Of a DNA stretch of 64,000 nt, positions 38,901 to 53,377 are shown piece after piece (position 1 is the first letter of the stretch; the number at the start of each line of letters is the position of its first letter). A model generated the notes under the pieces. The model had not been told where the DNA came from. It was given only the letters and a program-made list of their open reading frames with translations, and ran no database searches. The stretch is from Antedon mediterranea. Lineage: Eukaryota > Echinodermata > Crinoidea > Comatulida > Antedonidae. The stretch lies in contig NC_092672.1 in NCBI RefSeq assembly GCF_964355755.1, positions 36,328,501 through 36,392,500 on the forward strand, given 5' to 3'. Position numbers and translations under genes: made by a program.

Positions 38901-41119
38901 ACTTGAAAAAAAAGAAAAAACAACAGATTTGTTAATCAGCATACAATACTGTACTTTTTCCAAAGCTTTATAAATAGTATACTGTACATTCAGAAGTAAA
39001 TGTGCACATCACATTTTTTTTGTCGCATGAAGTTTGATAGTGTAGACAGAGCTTAATGTAAAGATGTTTGATTGATTTATCTACAGAAATAATTGTTCAC
39101 CTTTTCAAAAAATTTATCCATGAAAGTTTCAGCGTCCATGTTGACAGCAACATCATCTGGGCCAAGTCCATCCTCCTCATCATCATCAGTCTAAATATGG
39201 AGTGTACTTTATTAATATGACGACAAGTGATTCATCAGTGATGAATAAAAATCATTAATATGCTAATTGAGTTTACAGTAAGCAACCTTTAAACACACAA
39301 GCAAGAATTATAATATAATTTTCGGTGAATAAATAGCAATTCTCAAATTTTGTGGAACCACTCGTTTTATAGTGACTATAAATAATACTCTGAATGCCTC
39401 ATCATTGCATTCTGTCCTGTAATAAATGAGAATAATGATTATAACATATAACATTAATTTAAAAACAGAATTGCAGAAATTACTCTGAATTAATTAATTT
39501 CTGCAGTAAAATTTACTTTTTCTACTCCAGTTCTCAGTTCAATATTACAGATATAAGATTCTTAATTAATTATTTCGTCCCTGTTTAAATGAGTAATAAA
39601 AATATCACCATGGTTAGGATTCCGGCACCGGAACTCAACTGCCCAGCGTTAGGGAATCCGACACGCAATTGCGCATGCCCAGAGCGAGGTAATCGGCGAT
39701 CGACTCTATTTTTGTCTACAACAGACTAAAGCGTGGTTCCCACTAGCGACACAACACAAGGACGTAACGCAACGCAAGTGAATTGAACAATCACAAGCGA
39801 TGGCTTATTCGCTTGTGATTGCTAACTGTCTATAACTTCGCTTGTCATTGGTTAAAACGCTTGCGTTGCGTTTATGTCCTTGCGTTACGTTCTAGTGGGA
39901 ACCAAGCTTTACTGTACGTAAGCGATGGATCATTTTAATAGCTGCACTACGGCGAACTAGCCGGCCTACATGCCTACTAATACTACTAGCCCTACCAGCT
40001 AGATGTGACCATTGGGCCTATTTATTTCGTAATTAAAAAAGTCGTTGCTTCATTCATATATAAACTTTATATAATTATGAATTATAATTACATGACTAGG
40101 CCTAGTTTTAATTTTTATGATTTTTCAAGTACAAAATAAAAGATTTCATATAACGCATTTATATTTTATACTGCACATAACATCATGCAATCGTATACAA
40201 GTTGATTTGTTGACAGCAGCCGCCGTGCAGATGTGAAAAAAAAAATTGTTCAGGAGAAGTCGGGGTCGCAACGCTACGCTATTCATTTTCGTACATTTCT
40301 TGAAATACGCAAGCTGATTCTTATCAATATCATAATAATTATTTTAACGCGTGGCGTAATTATTAATTCATGTATGGCCTAGGCCAAGTTTCATCCATCG
40401 CTCTCTCCCCCGCACGACGACTAACTAGGCCACAGCAAAGATAGTGACACAGTATCTTTGGCTACACAGTACATCCCTAGTTAACACTCCGACTCTCGGG
40501 TAATGTGGTGCGCGGTCTGTGGCACTAGTGCAAGCTATAATTACTTCTCTCTGGGCATGCGCAATAGCGTGTCGGATTCCCTAACGGTGGGAAGTTGAGT
40601 TCCGGTGCCGGAATCCTAACCACGGCGTAAAAATATTATTAATGTCAATGACACGTCTATTTTCTAACGCTGACATTTTATTTAATAAAAAATAAACAAT
40701 TATTATTTGTATACATTGTATTAATAATTTAATTTACATGCAGTCCATCCATCCCACATTGGCTACACTACTACGGTGGTATGAATGCATGGCGCAGTTT
40801 GAATTACAATACATCACAAAAATACGGGGAAATATGGTCGGCATATTGGGTAGACCTGAAATTAAAGTTCACATGAACCTGCTGATAAAATGTACAGTAA
40901 TAAGCAACAAGGGGATTAGCTATGCTCTGATTGTCTAGGATTGACAGTCTCCCAGTCCTACACACAAGCAGAGGGAGCCCAGCCAGGCCAAGAATAAACA
41001 AGATTCGGCAGCAGCAGCAGCAGTGCGAGTAGAAAAGCAGGCTTACGATCGATGAATTTCTATTTTTATAACAGATGATATCCACTTACCCTTTTCAATG
41101 ATCCTAATCTATCCCTCAT
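9627..41119 (-). CDS. Syntaxin-1/2-type Qa-SNARE gene STX-B with alternative SNARE and anchor exons
   Basis: Constant coding exons, in gene order: 41090-41119, 39101-39190, 38572-38671, 32887-32961, 31578-31645, 30909-31017, 28030-28103, 26809-26946. Then come three alternative 111-nt exons (25246-25356, 25009-25119, 24800-24910) and six alternative last exons. Any one of each gives about 289-293 residues, the usual syntaxin-1 length. The protein starts [10 protein letters not shown], has an acidic linker [10 protein letters not shown], then [12 protein letters not shown] and [20 protein letters not shown] of helix Ha, and THTTLSRKF-type and [16 protein letters not shown] segments of Hb/Hc. 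After a linker with [18 protein letters not shown] comes the SNARE start ending [13 protein letters not shown], with the zero-layer Gln at about residue 228 as the last codon of exon 8. It acts as a t-SNARE at the plasma membrane. All exon junctions are in phase, and the coding sequence is close to neuronal syntaxin-1. That isoforms are really expressed is inferred from conserved splice sites and open frames. Confidence 0.95.
10305..10520. repeat. TGATGATAATGT microsatellite
   Basis: Imperfect repeats of GATGATAATGTTGATG between STX-B last exons T6 and T5. Open frames of Met/Ile/Leu on + and Ser/Leu on - are by-products. In the rest of 9705-12613 I see AT-rich intron only. Confidence 0.9.
12614..12691 (-). 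CDS. STX-B alternative last exon T5 (membrane anchor)
   Basis: Acceptor ATTGCAG, then [17 protein letters not shown], ending LLIQFA and TAG; 26 codons. It matches the STX-A anchor exon at 16 of 25 residues by eye, including FY, CC and the LLIxFA end. Confidence 0.92.
   Translation of the reverse strand, partial: KKFYIACCCLVLLAVIAIILLIQFA
12783..13500. repeat. 15-bp minisatellite (GATGATGATAATGTT)n
   Basis: About 700 bp of 15-bp units with point changes and indels of whole triplets. Because the unit is a multiple of three and lacks stops, it gives long frames reading DDDNV on + in one frame and MLMMI in another, and Ser/Thr/Leu on -. There is no start context, homology or splice support for a gene. 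It lies between STX-B last exons T5 and T4. Confidence 0.95.
14037..14111 (-). CDS. STX-B alternative last exon T4 (membrane anchor)
   Basis: Acceptor TATATAG, then [17 protein letters not shown], ending IFINI-like residues (VFINI) and TAA; 25 codons. Unlike the others it has no Cys. It starts the KxxY group (T4-T6). Confidence 0.88.
   Translation of the reverse strand, partial: KRFYLLITVGVLLGLIVIIVFINI
14181..14358. mobile_element. Short hAT-like MITE remnant
   Basis: Left end CAGTGGCGTAA and right end TTACACCACTA are imperfect inverted repeats. The flanking 8 bp (TTTCCGCA and GTTCTGCA) match at 6 of 8 positions, suggesting an old 8-bp target duplication. It is GC-richer than its surroundings and sits in STX-B intronic DNA upstream of T4. 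Confidence 0.5.
15717..16015. repeat. Minisatellite TTGACATGACATGACATTGTAGAG
   Basis: About 300 bp of roughly 26-bp units (TTGACATGACATGACATTG then TAGAGTT), with shorter variants of about 17-20 bp. It gives overlapping minus-strand frames of Met-Ser-Cys-His type in all three phases, so these are not genes. Confidence 0.95.
16030..19149. other. AT-rich STX-B intronic DNA, nothing recognised
   Basis: Between last exons T3 and T4. It holds only simple A- and T-rich sequence and short chance frames. I looked for further anchor exons (acceptor plus Lys-Lys plus a hydrophobic run plus a stop) and found none convincing. Confidence 0.7.
19150..19227 (-). CDS. STX-B alternative last exon T3 (membrane anchor)
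   Basis: Acceptor TTTACAG, then [18 protein letters not shown], ending ALKFM and TAA; 26 codons. It is less hydrophobic than T1 or T5, but the frame, acceptor and dibasic start are intact. Confidence 0.9.
   Translation of the reverse strand, partial: KKLMMIAGCTVLISCLVGFVALKFM
20559..20636 (-). CDS. STX-B alternative last exon T2 (membrane anchor)
   Basis: Acceptor TTTACAG, then [17 protein letters not shown], ending MSKVA and TAA; 26 codons. It has one Cys in the anchor and a basic residue near the end. Confidence 0.93.
   Translation of the reverse strand, partial: KKIMMILACVALIGIVGVIIMSKVA
20899..20985 (-). CDS. STX-B alternative last exon T1 (membrane anchor)
   Basis: Acceptor TTGCAG, then [15 protein letters not shown], an Ile-rich membrane segment, and a short luminal tail VPSPS before TGA. 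At 29 codons it is the longest of the six anchors. The KKIM start is the vertebrate syntaxin-1/2 pattern. Confidence 0.93.
   Translation of the reverse strand, partial: KKIMIILCCGVLFVIIAILIIILVPSPS
23335..23476. mobile_element. AAGCTCTGTCTACACT MITE, complete copy
   Basis: Ends AAGCTCTGTCTACACTATCA and TGATAGTGTAGACAGAGCTT are inverted repeats. Inside are TGTGATGTGCCCTTATATGG and CATATTTGGGCATATCACAC, which are also partly self-complementary, so the whole element can fold into one hairpin. Confidence 0.92.
24255..24348. repeat. Dispersed repeat, copy 1
   Basis: TACAGGGGTGTTCTAGGAA, GGGCTATTGTCGGTTTAT and CAGGTAAGCTAGGCACGAAA recur in the same order and orientation at 32214-32312. It is probably an end of an unidentified transposon. 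Confidence 0.75.
24800..24910 (-). CDS. STX-B alternative exon 9.3 (SNARE layers +1 to +8)
   Basis: 111 nt, phase 0 to phase 0, acceptor GTAG, donor GTAGGT. It starts [20 protein letters not shown] and ends [14 protein letters not shown], the most canonical neuronal-type version. The gap to exon 9.2 is only 98 bp, which could sterically block splicing of both. Confidence 0.94.
25009..25119 (-). CDS. STX-B alternative exon 9.2 (SNARE layers +1 to +8)
   Basis: 111 nt, phase 0 to phase 0, acceptor ATAG, donor GTAAGT. It starts [20 protein letters not shown] and ends [14 protein letters not shown]. It resembles syntaxin-1/2/3. The gap to exon 9.1 is 126 bp. Confidence 0.94.
25246..25356 (-). CDS. 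STX-B alternative exon 9.1 (SNARE layers +1 to +8)
   Basis: 111 nt, phase 0 to phase 0, acceptor ...TTAG and donor GTAAGG. It starts [20 protein letters not shown] and ends YQSSARK. The [13 protein letters not shown] part and the lack of the TKKA motif resemble syntaxin-4-type sequences and the STX-A exon (17 of 37 residues identical by eye). It is the first of the three after exon 8. Confidence 0.92.
25855..25985. repeat. Possible SINE-body fragment
   Basis: Contains ACCAGGGTAACCCGAAAGAT, TTTAAAG, and AGAAGACTAGTTCTATGACC. These resemble the body of the SINEs at 27590-27912 and 28150-28420 (GGGGTAACCCC, GAAAGATG, GAAGACTCGTTC). No tRNA-like head was seen. Confidence 0.5.
27088..27222. mobile_element. 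AAGCTCTGTCTACACT MITE
   Basis: Left end AAGCCTTGTCTACACTATCA, right end TTTGATAGTGTAGACAGAAC, with an internal duplication of the CACCATATTT segment. It lies in STX-B intron 7. Confidence 0.88.
27590..27912 (-). mobile_element. tRNA-derived SINE (Ser/Leu-tRNA-like head)
   Basis: Read on the minus strand, the head GAGTGGCCGAGTGGTTAAGA is a Pol III A box of Ser/Leu-tRNA type, and GGGGTTCGAGGCTCACTC is the B box. The body follows with GAGTCTTCTCGGATAAGGAC and ends in an AAACAAACAAACAAA tail. A second copy at 28150-28420 shares the body, which marks it as a family. Confidence 0.85.
28150..28420 (-). mobile_element. tRNA-derived SINE, head-truncated copy
   Basis: Same body as 27590-27912: ACACCGGGGTAACCCCCTAC, TCGAAAGATGTACTAGGTTC and GAAGACTCGTTCTTCC on the plus strand. 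The B-box part is recognisable (GTGAGGCTCGAACTT) but the A box is missing. It lies in STX-B intron 6, close upstream of exon 7. Confidence 0.8.
29405..29945. repeat. ATGATG microsatellite and inverted repeat
   Basis: Units of (ATG)n joined by GACAAATTACTGCTAATA repeat to about 29700. At 29745-29860 the motif CTGCTAATGATGATGATGA is followed by its own complement, and GACGATTTGCTGATAAT likewise mirrors ATTATCAGCAAATCGTC, so hairpins form. A pure (GAT)n run follows at about 29876-29938. Confidence 0.92.
30300..30895. repeat. Tandem repeat of about 130 bp, five copies
   Basis: Each copy contains GACACAATTAAAGGGACAG, AAGCTGATAATCTTAAAGGG, ACGTGTTTGATTTACCA and TTTTGAAATTAAAGGGACAG. The array stops about 15 bp before STX-B exon 6 (30909-31017), on the downstream side of its donor. 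Confidence 0.9.
31298..31409. mobile_element. AAGCTCTGTCTACACT MITE, right end lost
   Basis: AAGCTCTGTGTATACACTAT at the left; the right end stops at TAGTTTGATAG. It lies in STX-B intron 5. Confidence 0.82.
32214..32312. repeat. Dispersed repeat, copy 2
   Basis: Second copy of the sequence at 24255-24348, with TACAGGGGTGTTCTAGGAAC, GGGCTGTTGTCGGTTTATAC and AGGTAAGCTATGCACGAAAT. Confidence 0.75.
32521..32850. repeat. Tandem repeat of about 135 bp, about 2.5 copies
   Basis: Each unit has TTACCTGGATAAAC, GACATTAGCCCTTCTCTC, GAAGTAAATACAGGTGTAG and AAGATGTTTCTTTGATGTGA. Read on the STX-B strand, each unit begins a near-perfect splice donor (CCAGGTAAGT or a decayed form). It lies just downstream of STX-B exon 4 (32887-32961). 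Confidence 0.9.
33030..33165 (+). pseudogene. LINE 3'-end fragment
   Basis: Reads [17 protein letters not shown], the usual last residues of CR1-type LINE reverse transcriptase proteins, then a 3' UTR with GGTTAAGCGCTATACTTCTA. It is in STX-B intron 3 and heavily truncated. Confidence 0.6.
33166..36450. other. AT-rich part of STX-B intron 3
   Basis: Mostly simple AT-rich sequence. The only structure is a direct duplication: TTAGCAAATCAACATAATAC through TTATACTGTA and AATGTACAGTATTATCATTT occurs at 35700-35850 and again at 35868-36015. No exon was recognised here. Confidence 0.7.
36480..37210 (-). mobile_element. Internally deleted Gypsy-type LTR retrotransposon
   Basis: The minus-strand frame at 36863-37060 reads [20 protein letters not shown], then an acidic Pro/Thr-rich tail. 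The NGQxYRRNRRxL motif is typical of the end of Gypsy integrase/polyprotein. On either side lie near-identical sequences holding GACTGTGACGTCATACACAC and ATATTGGATATAGAT and TGTGACATCTCCCTTTTTCT (36575-36720 and 37100-37200). These are the two LTRs, with AATAAAGTTACACTCTCTCT as a likely polyadenylation region in one. Almost all of gag-pol is gone. Confidence 0.75.
37440..37560 (-). mobile_element. tRNA-like SINE fragment
   Basis: On the minus strand TCTTGTGGTTAACAAGCTTG resembles an A box and ATAGTTCAATCCTGGCC a B box about 30 bp later. No second copy of the body was found here, so the family assignment is tentative. Confidence 0.5.
39002..39053. mobile_element. AAGCTCTGTCTACACT MITE, half copy
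   Basis: Only the right end: GCACATCACATTTTTTTTGT then AGTTTGATAGTGTAGACAGA and GCTT. It lies 48 bp downstream of STX-B exon 2. Confidence 0.85.
39606..40627. mobile_element. Mutator-like (MULE-type) nonautonomous element, 9-bp TSD
   Basis: Flanked by perfect 9-bp repeats TAAAAATAT (39597-39605 and 40628-40636). The ends are long inverted repeats of about 85 bp: CACCATGGTTAGGATTCCGG on the left and its match CCGGAATCCTAACCACGGCG on the right, continuing through GGGAATCCGACACGC and GGGCATGCGCAAT. A 9-bp duplication plus long inverted ends is the Mutator signature. No transposase frame is present. It sits in STX-B intron 1, is GC-richer than the host intron, and carries a smaller MITE inside. 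Confidence 0.88.
39729..39912. mobile_element. MITE nested in the Mutator-like element
   Basis: Left AAAGCGTGGTTCCCACTAGC and right CTAGTGGGAACCAAGCTTTA are inverted repeats, followed inward by AAGGACGTAACGCAACGCAA and its complement. TA bases abut both ends, consistent with a TA target. Related remnants are at 5880-6045 and 52143-52280. Confidence 0.8.
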
Positions 41120-41384
41120 TTTAAATTTCTATATGTTTTAAGCTACTGGAAAAGATGATTATAATCCTAAAAATAAAGTAATAGTCCACTAAAAACAGGA
41201 ATTACACGAATAAAGTTTGTCTTGTCAATTCTCAATTTCCAATACAGGCGTCGCCCATCATCCGACAACCTTTGACCTGTTTAGTTAAGCGAACCAACTC
41301 GAATTTAGAATGAGTGGACCGTAGCCACACTATTTAGTTTTTACTTTTCCACAAATTATTTGAATTTTAATTTCAAAAATTACA

Positions 41385-42100
41385 ATGTCATTAAATAAAT
41401 ATCTCGTTTAATAAACATTACATTTAAAATATAAAGTGTATCAAAGTATTTTATTAAGTCTAATAAAGCTGTTGTTGTTATTATTAATTAGTAAAATATG
41501 TAACTATTCTTTTCAATGCCTATTTCCTCTTGAAATTTCTGAAAAATCTTTCATCCCCCAAAATTCACGCGGGACAAAAACGACACAGCACAGCAGCCTG
41601 AGCTCAATTTCAATAATACAGGTGAAAATATGTTCCTAGTACCATTTTTAGGTGCACTATCTCATGTAGCAGCTTAGTTTAAAGCTTTTAATTTAAATAT
41701 TAGTAATGACATTTTCATTTTTATTTCAATCATCTTGTTTGTGCTGAATATGAAACTTGAAATTGAATGAATAATGTGCTGAACTTGAATGTTCCGGTTC
41801 TAGCAAGTTGATCTTTTCAAATTTCATCATTTCAATCTAAAAGAATCTACTTGATCCAACATACTTGCTTTATATTCTTGACTGTCTGTTATTAACGAAT
41901 ATTCAAGTAAACCACATTTAATTGTATTTCTGGTTTCTTTTTAGGTTAGTAACGTTTACGCATTGTTTATCAATCTTGCCCTAAAGTCACTATTACTTGG
42001 TTACTCAATCTTCTTCATGTTTAATAAACAATACATTTAAAATAAAAAGTGTATCATTCATAGTATTTTATTAAGTCTAATAAAGCTGTTGTGATTATAT
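41385..42100. repeat. Direct repeat upstream of STX-B
   Basis: AATAAACATTACATTTAAAA and TATTTTATTAAGTCTAATAA and AGCTGTTGT at 41408-41478 recur at 42023-42095 in the same orientation. The purpose is unknown; they may be ends of an undefined insertion. Confidence 0.7.
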
Positions 42101-42245
42101 CTCGGATTATATTGAGCAAAAAATCTTCTGGGTTAACATTTTCTATTTGGATGATTTTCTTTTCTTTTAGCACAATCATTTTATGCCTCATTTTACAATT
42201 TACCATTCAATGCAAAAAAGTATTCACAAATCTTTATGTTGAATA

Positions 42246-43564
42246 CAGGGCTCGAAATTTACTTTTTTTTCGACTAGCAAACTTTGCTAGTTGTAAAAAA
42301 ATTAACTAGCAAAATCAGCAGCATAACTAGCAATCACAATTTTTTTTCGGTAAAATAGTTAAATTCTACACAAATCTGAATTTATTTAGGTGTAGACCTA
42401 GACCTAGCTTTTAGGTGTAGGCCTAGCTGCTAGGCAAAGCTGTAGTAGTAGTAGTACCCTTTTTAGCCAAATTAAAAAAAGATCAAGACATGCTTTCATG
42501 CTAGCCAAATCAAGGGCGTTTCGGCCTATGGACGATTCGTCCCGAGACGTTTCGGCCCACTTTTTTTTAGGTCGAAACTTTTAAAATTTGAAGCGGAACA
42601 AAATTGACTAGCCTAGGCCTATGTATAAAATATTATTGCCGATGACAAAACTGAGTTTTATATTGTTTATATATCCAGACGTAATTAAAACATTAAATTT
42701 AATTGCCACCGAGCGAAATTGGTAGGCCCTAACTACTAATCCGTCCCAAGCTACGCCCGCCTCACTCCGCCGTCTCTCGCGCTCCACTCGTCTCTATCCA
42801 GGAAATTCCCTATCGCACGAGAGGCATGATGTTGGAATAATAGTGGGCTGATCAATAGTTTGAAAACAGCTTACGGCATTTCTTAAGTGAATTTTTATTC
42901 AACGTATTCTTCTTTGATGAATCCTTTGCTCATTGCTATGTAAAATCAGTAATTAAAGTTGTGATGCGAAAGTGTGTGTAATTTAATTCCACAGGTAAAC
43001 AATATAGGCGTAAGAAAATCCATCGCACAAACAACAGGACCTCGTGGTGTGCCGAGGAGACGTTCTTCTCCAAAATTGGAAGAGTCCATTAAGTGGGGGG
43101 TATTTACTATTTGCGAATCTATTAAATACGCGCTTCGACCACTGTGTAGGCAAAATATTTATTTCGTTAAATCCCTAAATTGATAATCGCGTATTCTGTA
43201 ATCAGGTGACTGATGATGTAATCCTTAGCGACGTACTAAATGCACATGCTTTTGTGTTGGGGAAAAGCTTGCTGTTAATATAATGCACATCGTTAACAAC
43301 TATGCTACCACATGATTCACGGTGCTATTAGCGTTTCCTTGACGTAAATTGGCGGCGTGTAAATGAAACAATTGTTTTCACCAAATTGGTTCCTATTAGC
43401 CGTTGTCGACATAGCGATTGGCGGCTAGCGTGGCTAAGCTAAAAAGTACGTATTTTTTCAAAAATTACACTAGCAAACATTTGCTAGTTATGAAATTTTC
43501 AACTAGCAATTATCAAGAATCTACTAGCAAAATGCTAGTTTGCTAGCGTGAATTTCGAGCCCTG
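42246..43564. mobile_element. hAT-like nonautonomous element, 5-bp TSD
   Basis: Inverted ends CAGGGCTCGAAATTTAC and GTGAATTTCGAGCCCTG are flanked by GAATA on both sides (42241-42245 and 43565-43569). Subterminal DNA is packed with ACTAGCAAA / TTTGCTAGT motifs at both ends, as expected for transposase-binding repeats in hAT elements. The 1.3-kb interior has no long frame. It lies in the shared upstream region of STX-B and RAN. Confidence 0.88.
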
Positions 43565-43959
43565 GAATATTATTTTATTTATTTTATTTTATTTTATTCA
43601 GTTGTCAACCAACAGCGATGAAACCGCCACTAACAGGTTGAATCTAAACATAATAAATATAAAATGTATTCATATAAACAACACAAACATAAACAAAGAT
43701 CACAACATTAAAGAGATTTAACAATTTTACCCTTAAATACATTTAAACTATCATAAAATAAATCAATATCCAAACAAGTAACCTATTAAATGTGTTAGGT
43801 AACCGCTGAAAGATACCTTGTTTTGTGCATTCAACATGACCACAAGGAACGTGAAGCAAACACTTGCTGAATATGAAAGTTTGTGATCGAATACGCCAAT
43901 TGTCTTTTGAGTAAAATACAATACATACATGGTTTTAGACAAGCTTGACTCGCTTAGTT

Positions 43960-44165
43960 TCCTCGGTTAGAGGTATTTATTAACCAGTAATAAACCATTG
44001 GAACAGTTTACCAGCTGACGTTGTTAATTCTGAGACCACTAACACCTTCAAGAATCGCATCGACACAATGTAGTTGATATGGGGTTAAAAAGGCACTCGC
44101 CTAAACTTTCCCATTATAACTAAACTAAACTTATTAATTGTAATGTAAGCTATCTTGTGTTTTTG
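43960..44165 (+). pseudogene. LINE 3'-end fragment
   Basis: Reads WNSLPADVVNSETTNTFKNR then IDTM and a stop, matching the usual C-terminal residues of CR1/RTE-type LINE proteins. A short 3' UTR follows. It ends about 200 bp before the RAN start exon. Confidence 0.7.
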
Positions 44166-44380
44166 TTCGTAAAGGACCATTCACTTTCTGAAGCCTAAAA
44201 TAAAAATGCAAGCCATCATGGTCTCTTCCAAGCGAGGCCTAGCTAAAGTATAACACAAGTGACGATTCAAAAATATCAAAAAAGGTTTACAAAATTGAGC
44301 CAAACAGTGGTCCAATATAATTAATACTATCAATATATTTTTATCTTATTTAATTACAGAAACTACACACACAACCAATC

Positions 44381-52400
<8,020 letters not shown>

Positions 52401-52839
52401 GAAGTAAAAACTAAACTCGCCTAAAATTGCTCCAAAGTATGGTGAAGAAAAAGACTTAAAACTGAAATCCGTGTTTCAAAAACAATTATACTACTAAGTT
52501 TCTACTATGTTGTTAACTGAGCTAGTTTATTTTTTTAAACTATATGTTTATTGCTTTGGTTGATGATAAATATCACAGGCAAATGTAATTTTGTAAATTA
52601 TTATAAGGTCTATACTGGTTAATAGGTAATCTGTCATACTGTATCTTATAGAAGGAATTAAGTTTGTATTTACAACCTTTTTTTAATAACTTAAACCATT
52701 TAACGGAGGAGCGGAGTTTAGAAGATTGTCAAAACTTTGTAAATTTGTAATGTTTTTCCCAATTACACCGAAATGCATGATTTTCTGTACGCTAATTATT
52801 ACCTCATGAAATTTGGCAAACTTTGATTTGTGTAGAAAA

Positions 52840-52987
52840 AATAAAATCAGACTTTATCAAACGTAGTGAACATTTGGTACAAAGAGAAATAAGTGCACAA
52901 CCAATGTTAAGAACGTTTAAATTGAGTAAGCTTTATACGGTTCCATTTTGGTAGACTAAGAAATATGTAACGCATGTTATTAATAAA
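52840..52987 (+). terminator. RAN 3' UTR with polyadenylation signals
   Basis: AATAAA occurs at 52840-52845 and 52982-52987, 440 and 580 nt after the RAN stop. The second is followed by a T-rich stretch. Either could be used. Confidence 0.5.
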
Positions 52988-53263
52988 TGCTCTGGACCAG
53001 CTTATATTTGTATTTTCATTTATTTAAAAACAAAAATAGTACATTAAAAAAAAAAAGGTACATTATGATTATTCATAAAAAGTAAATTAGAACTCCGATA
53101 CATAGTCCATTGGTGTTTGATTAATATTGTAACATAATATAGCAAAATAGAACAGCATTGTTTCAATAGATGGTGATTAATGGATTAGTATAATCTCTAA
53201 TGGCTTGGATTAGTTGTACTTTATCAAATAAATGAATGTAAATGGATAAACTTTTCTTTTAGT

Positions 53264-53269
53264 TTTATT
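53264..53269 (-). terminator. Likely BUD23 polyadenylation signal
   Basis: AATAAA on the minus strand about 110 nt past the BUD23 stop, leaving about 260 bp to the convergent RAN 3' end. Confidence 0.5.
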
Positions 53270-53377
53270 TCCAGCATTTTTTAACCATTCCATATACAGT
53301 ACTGCATAAGTATTATAACTACATAAAATAGTTGCGATTTGCTTCACTCTGGGAAAAAAATAATGTTCGCTGCAATC

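Noticed and set aside
42974-43183. 69-codon frame inside the hAT-like element as transposase
   Set aside because: Too short and without the conserved hAT dimerisation residues; the element is nonautonomous.
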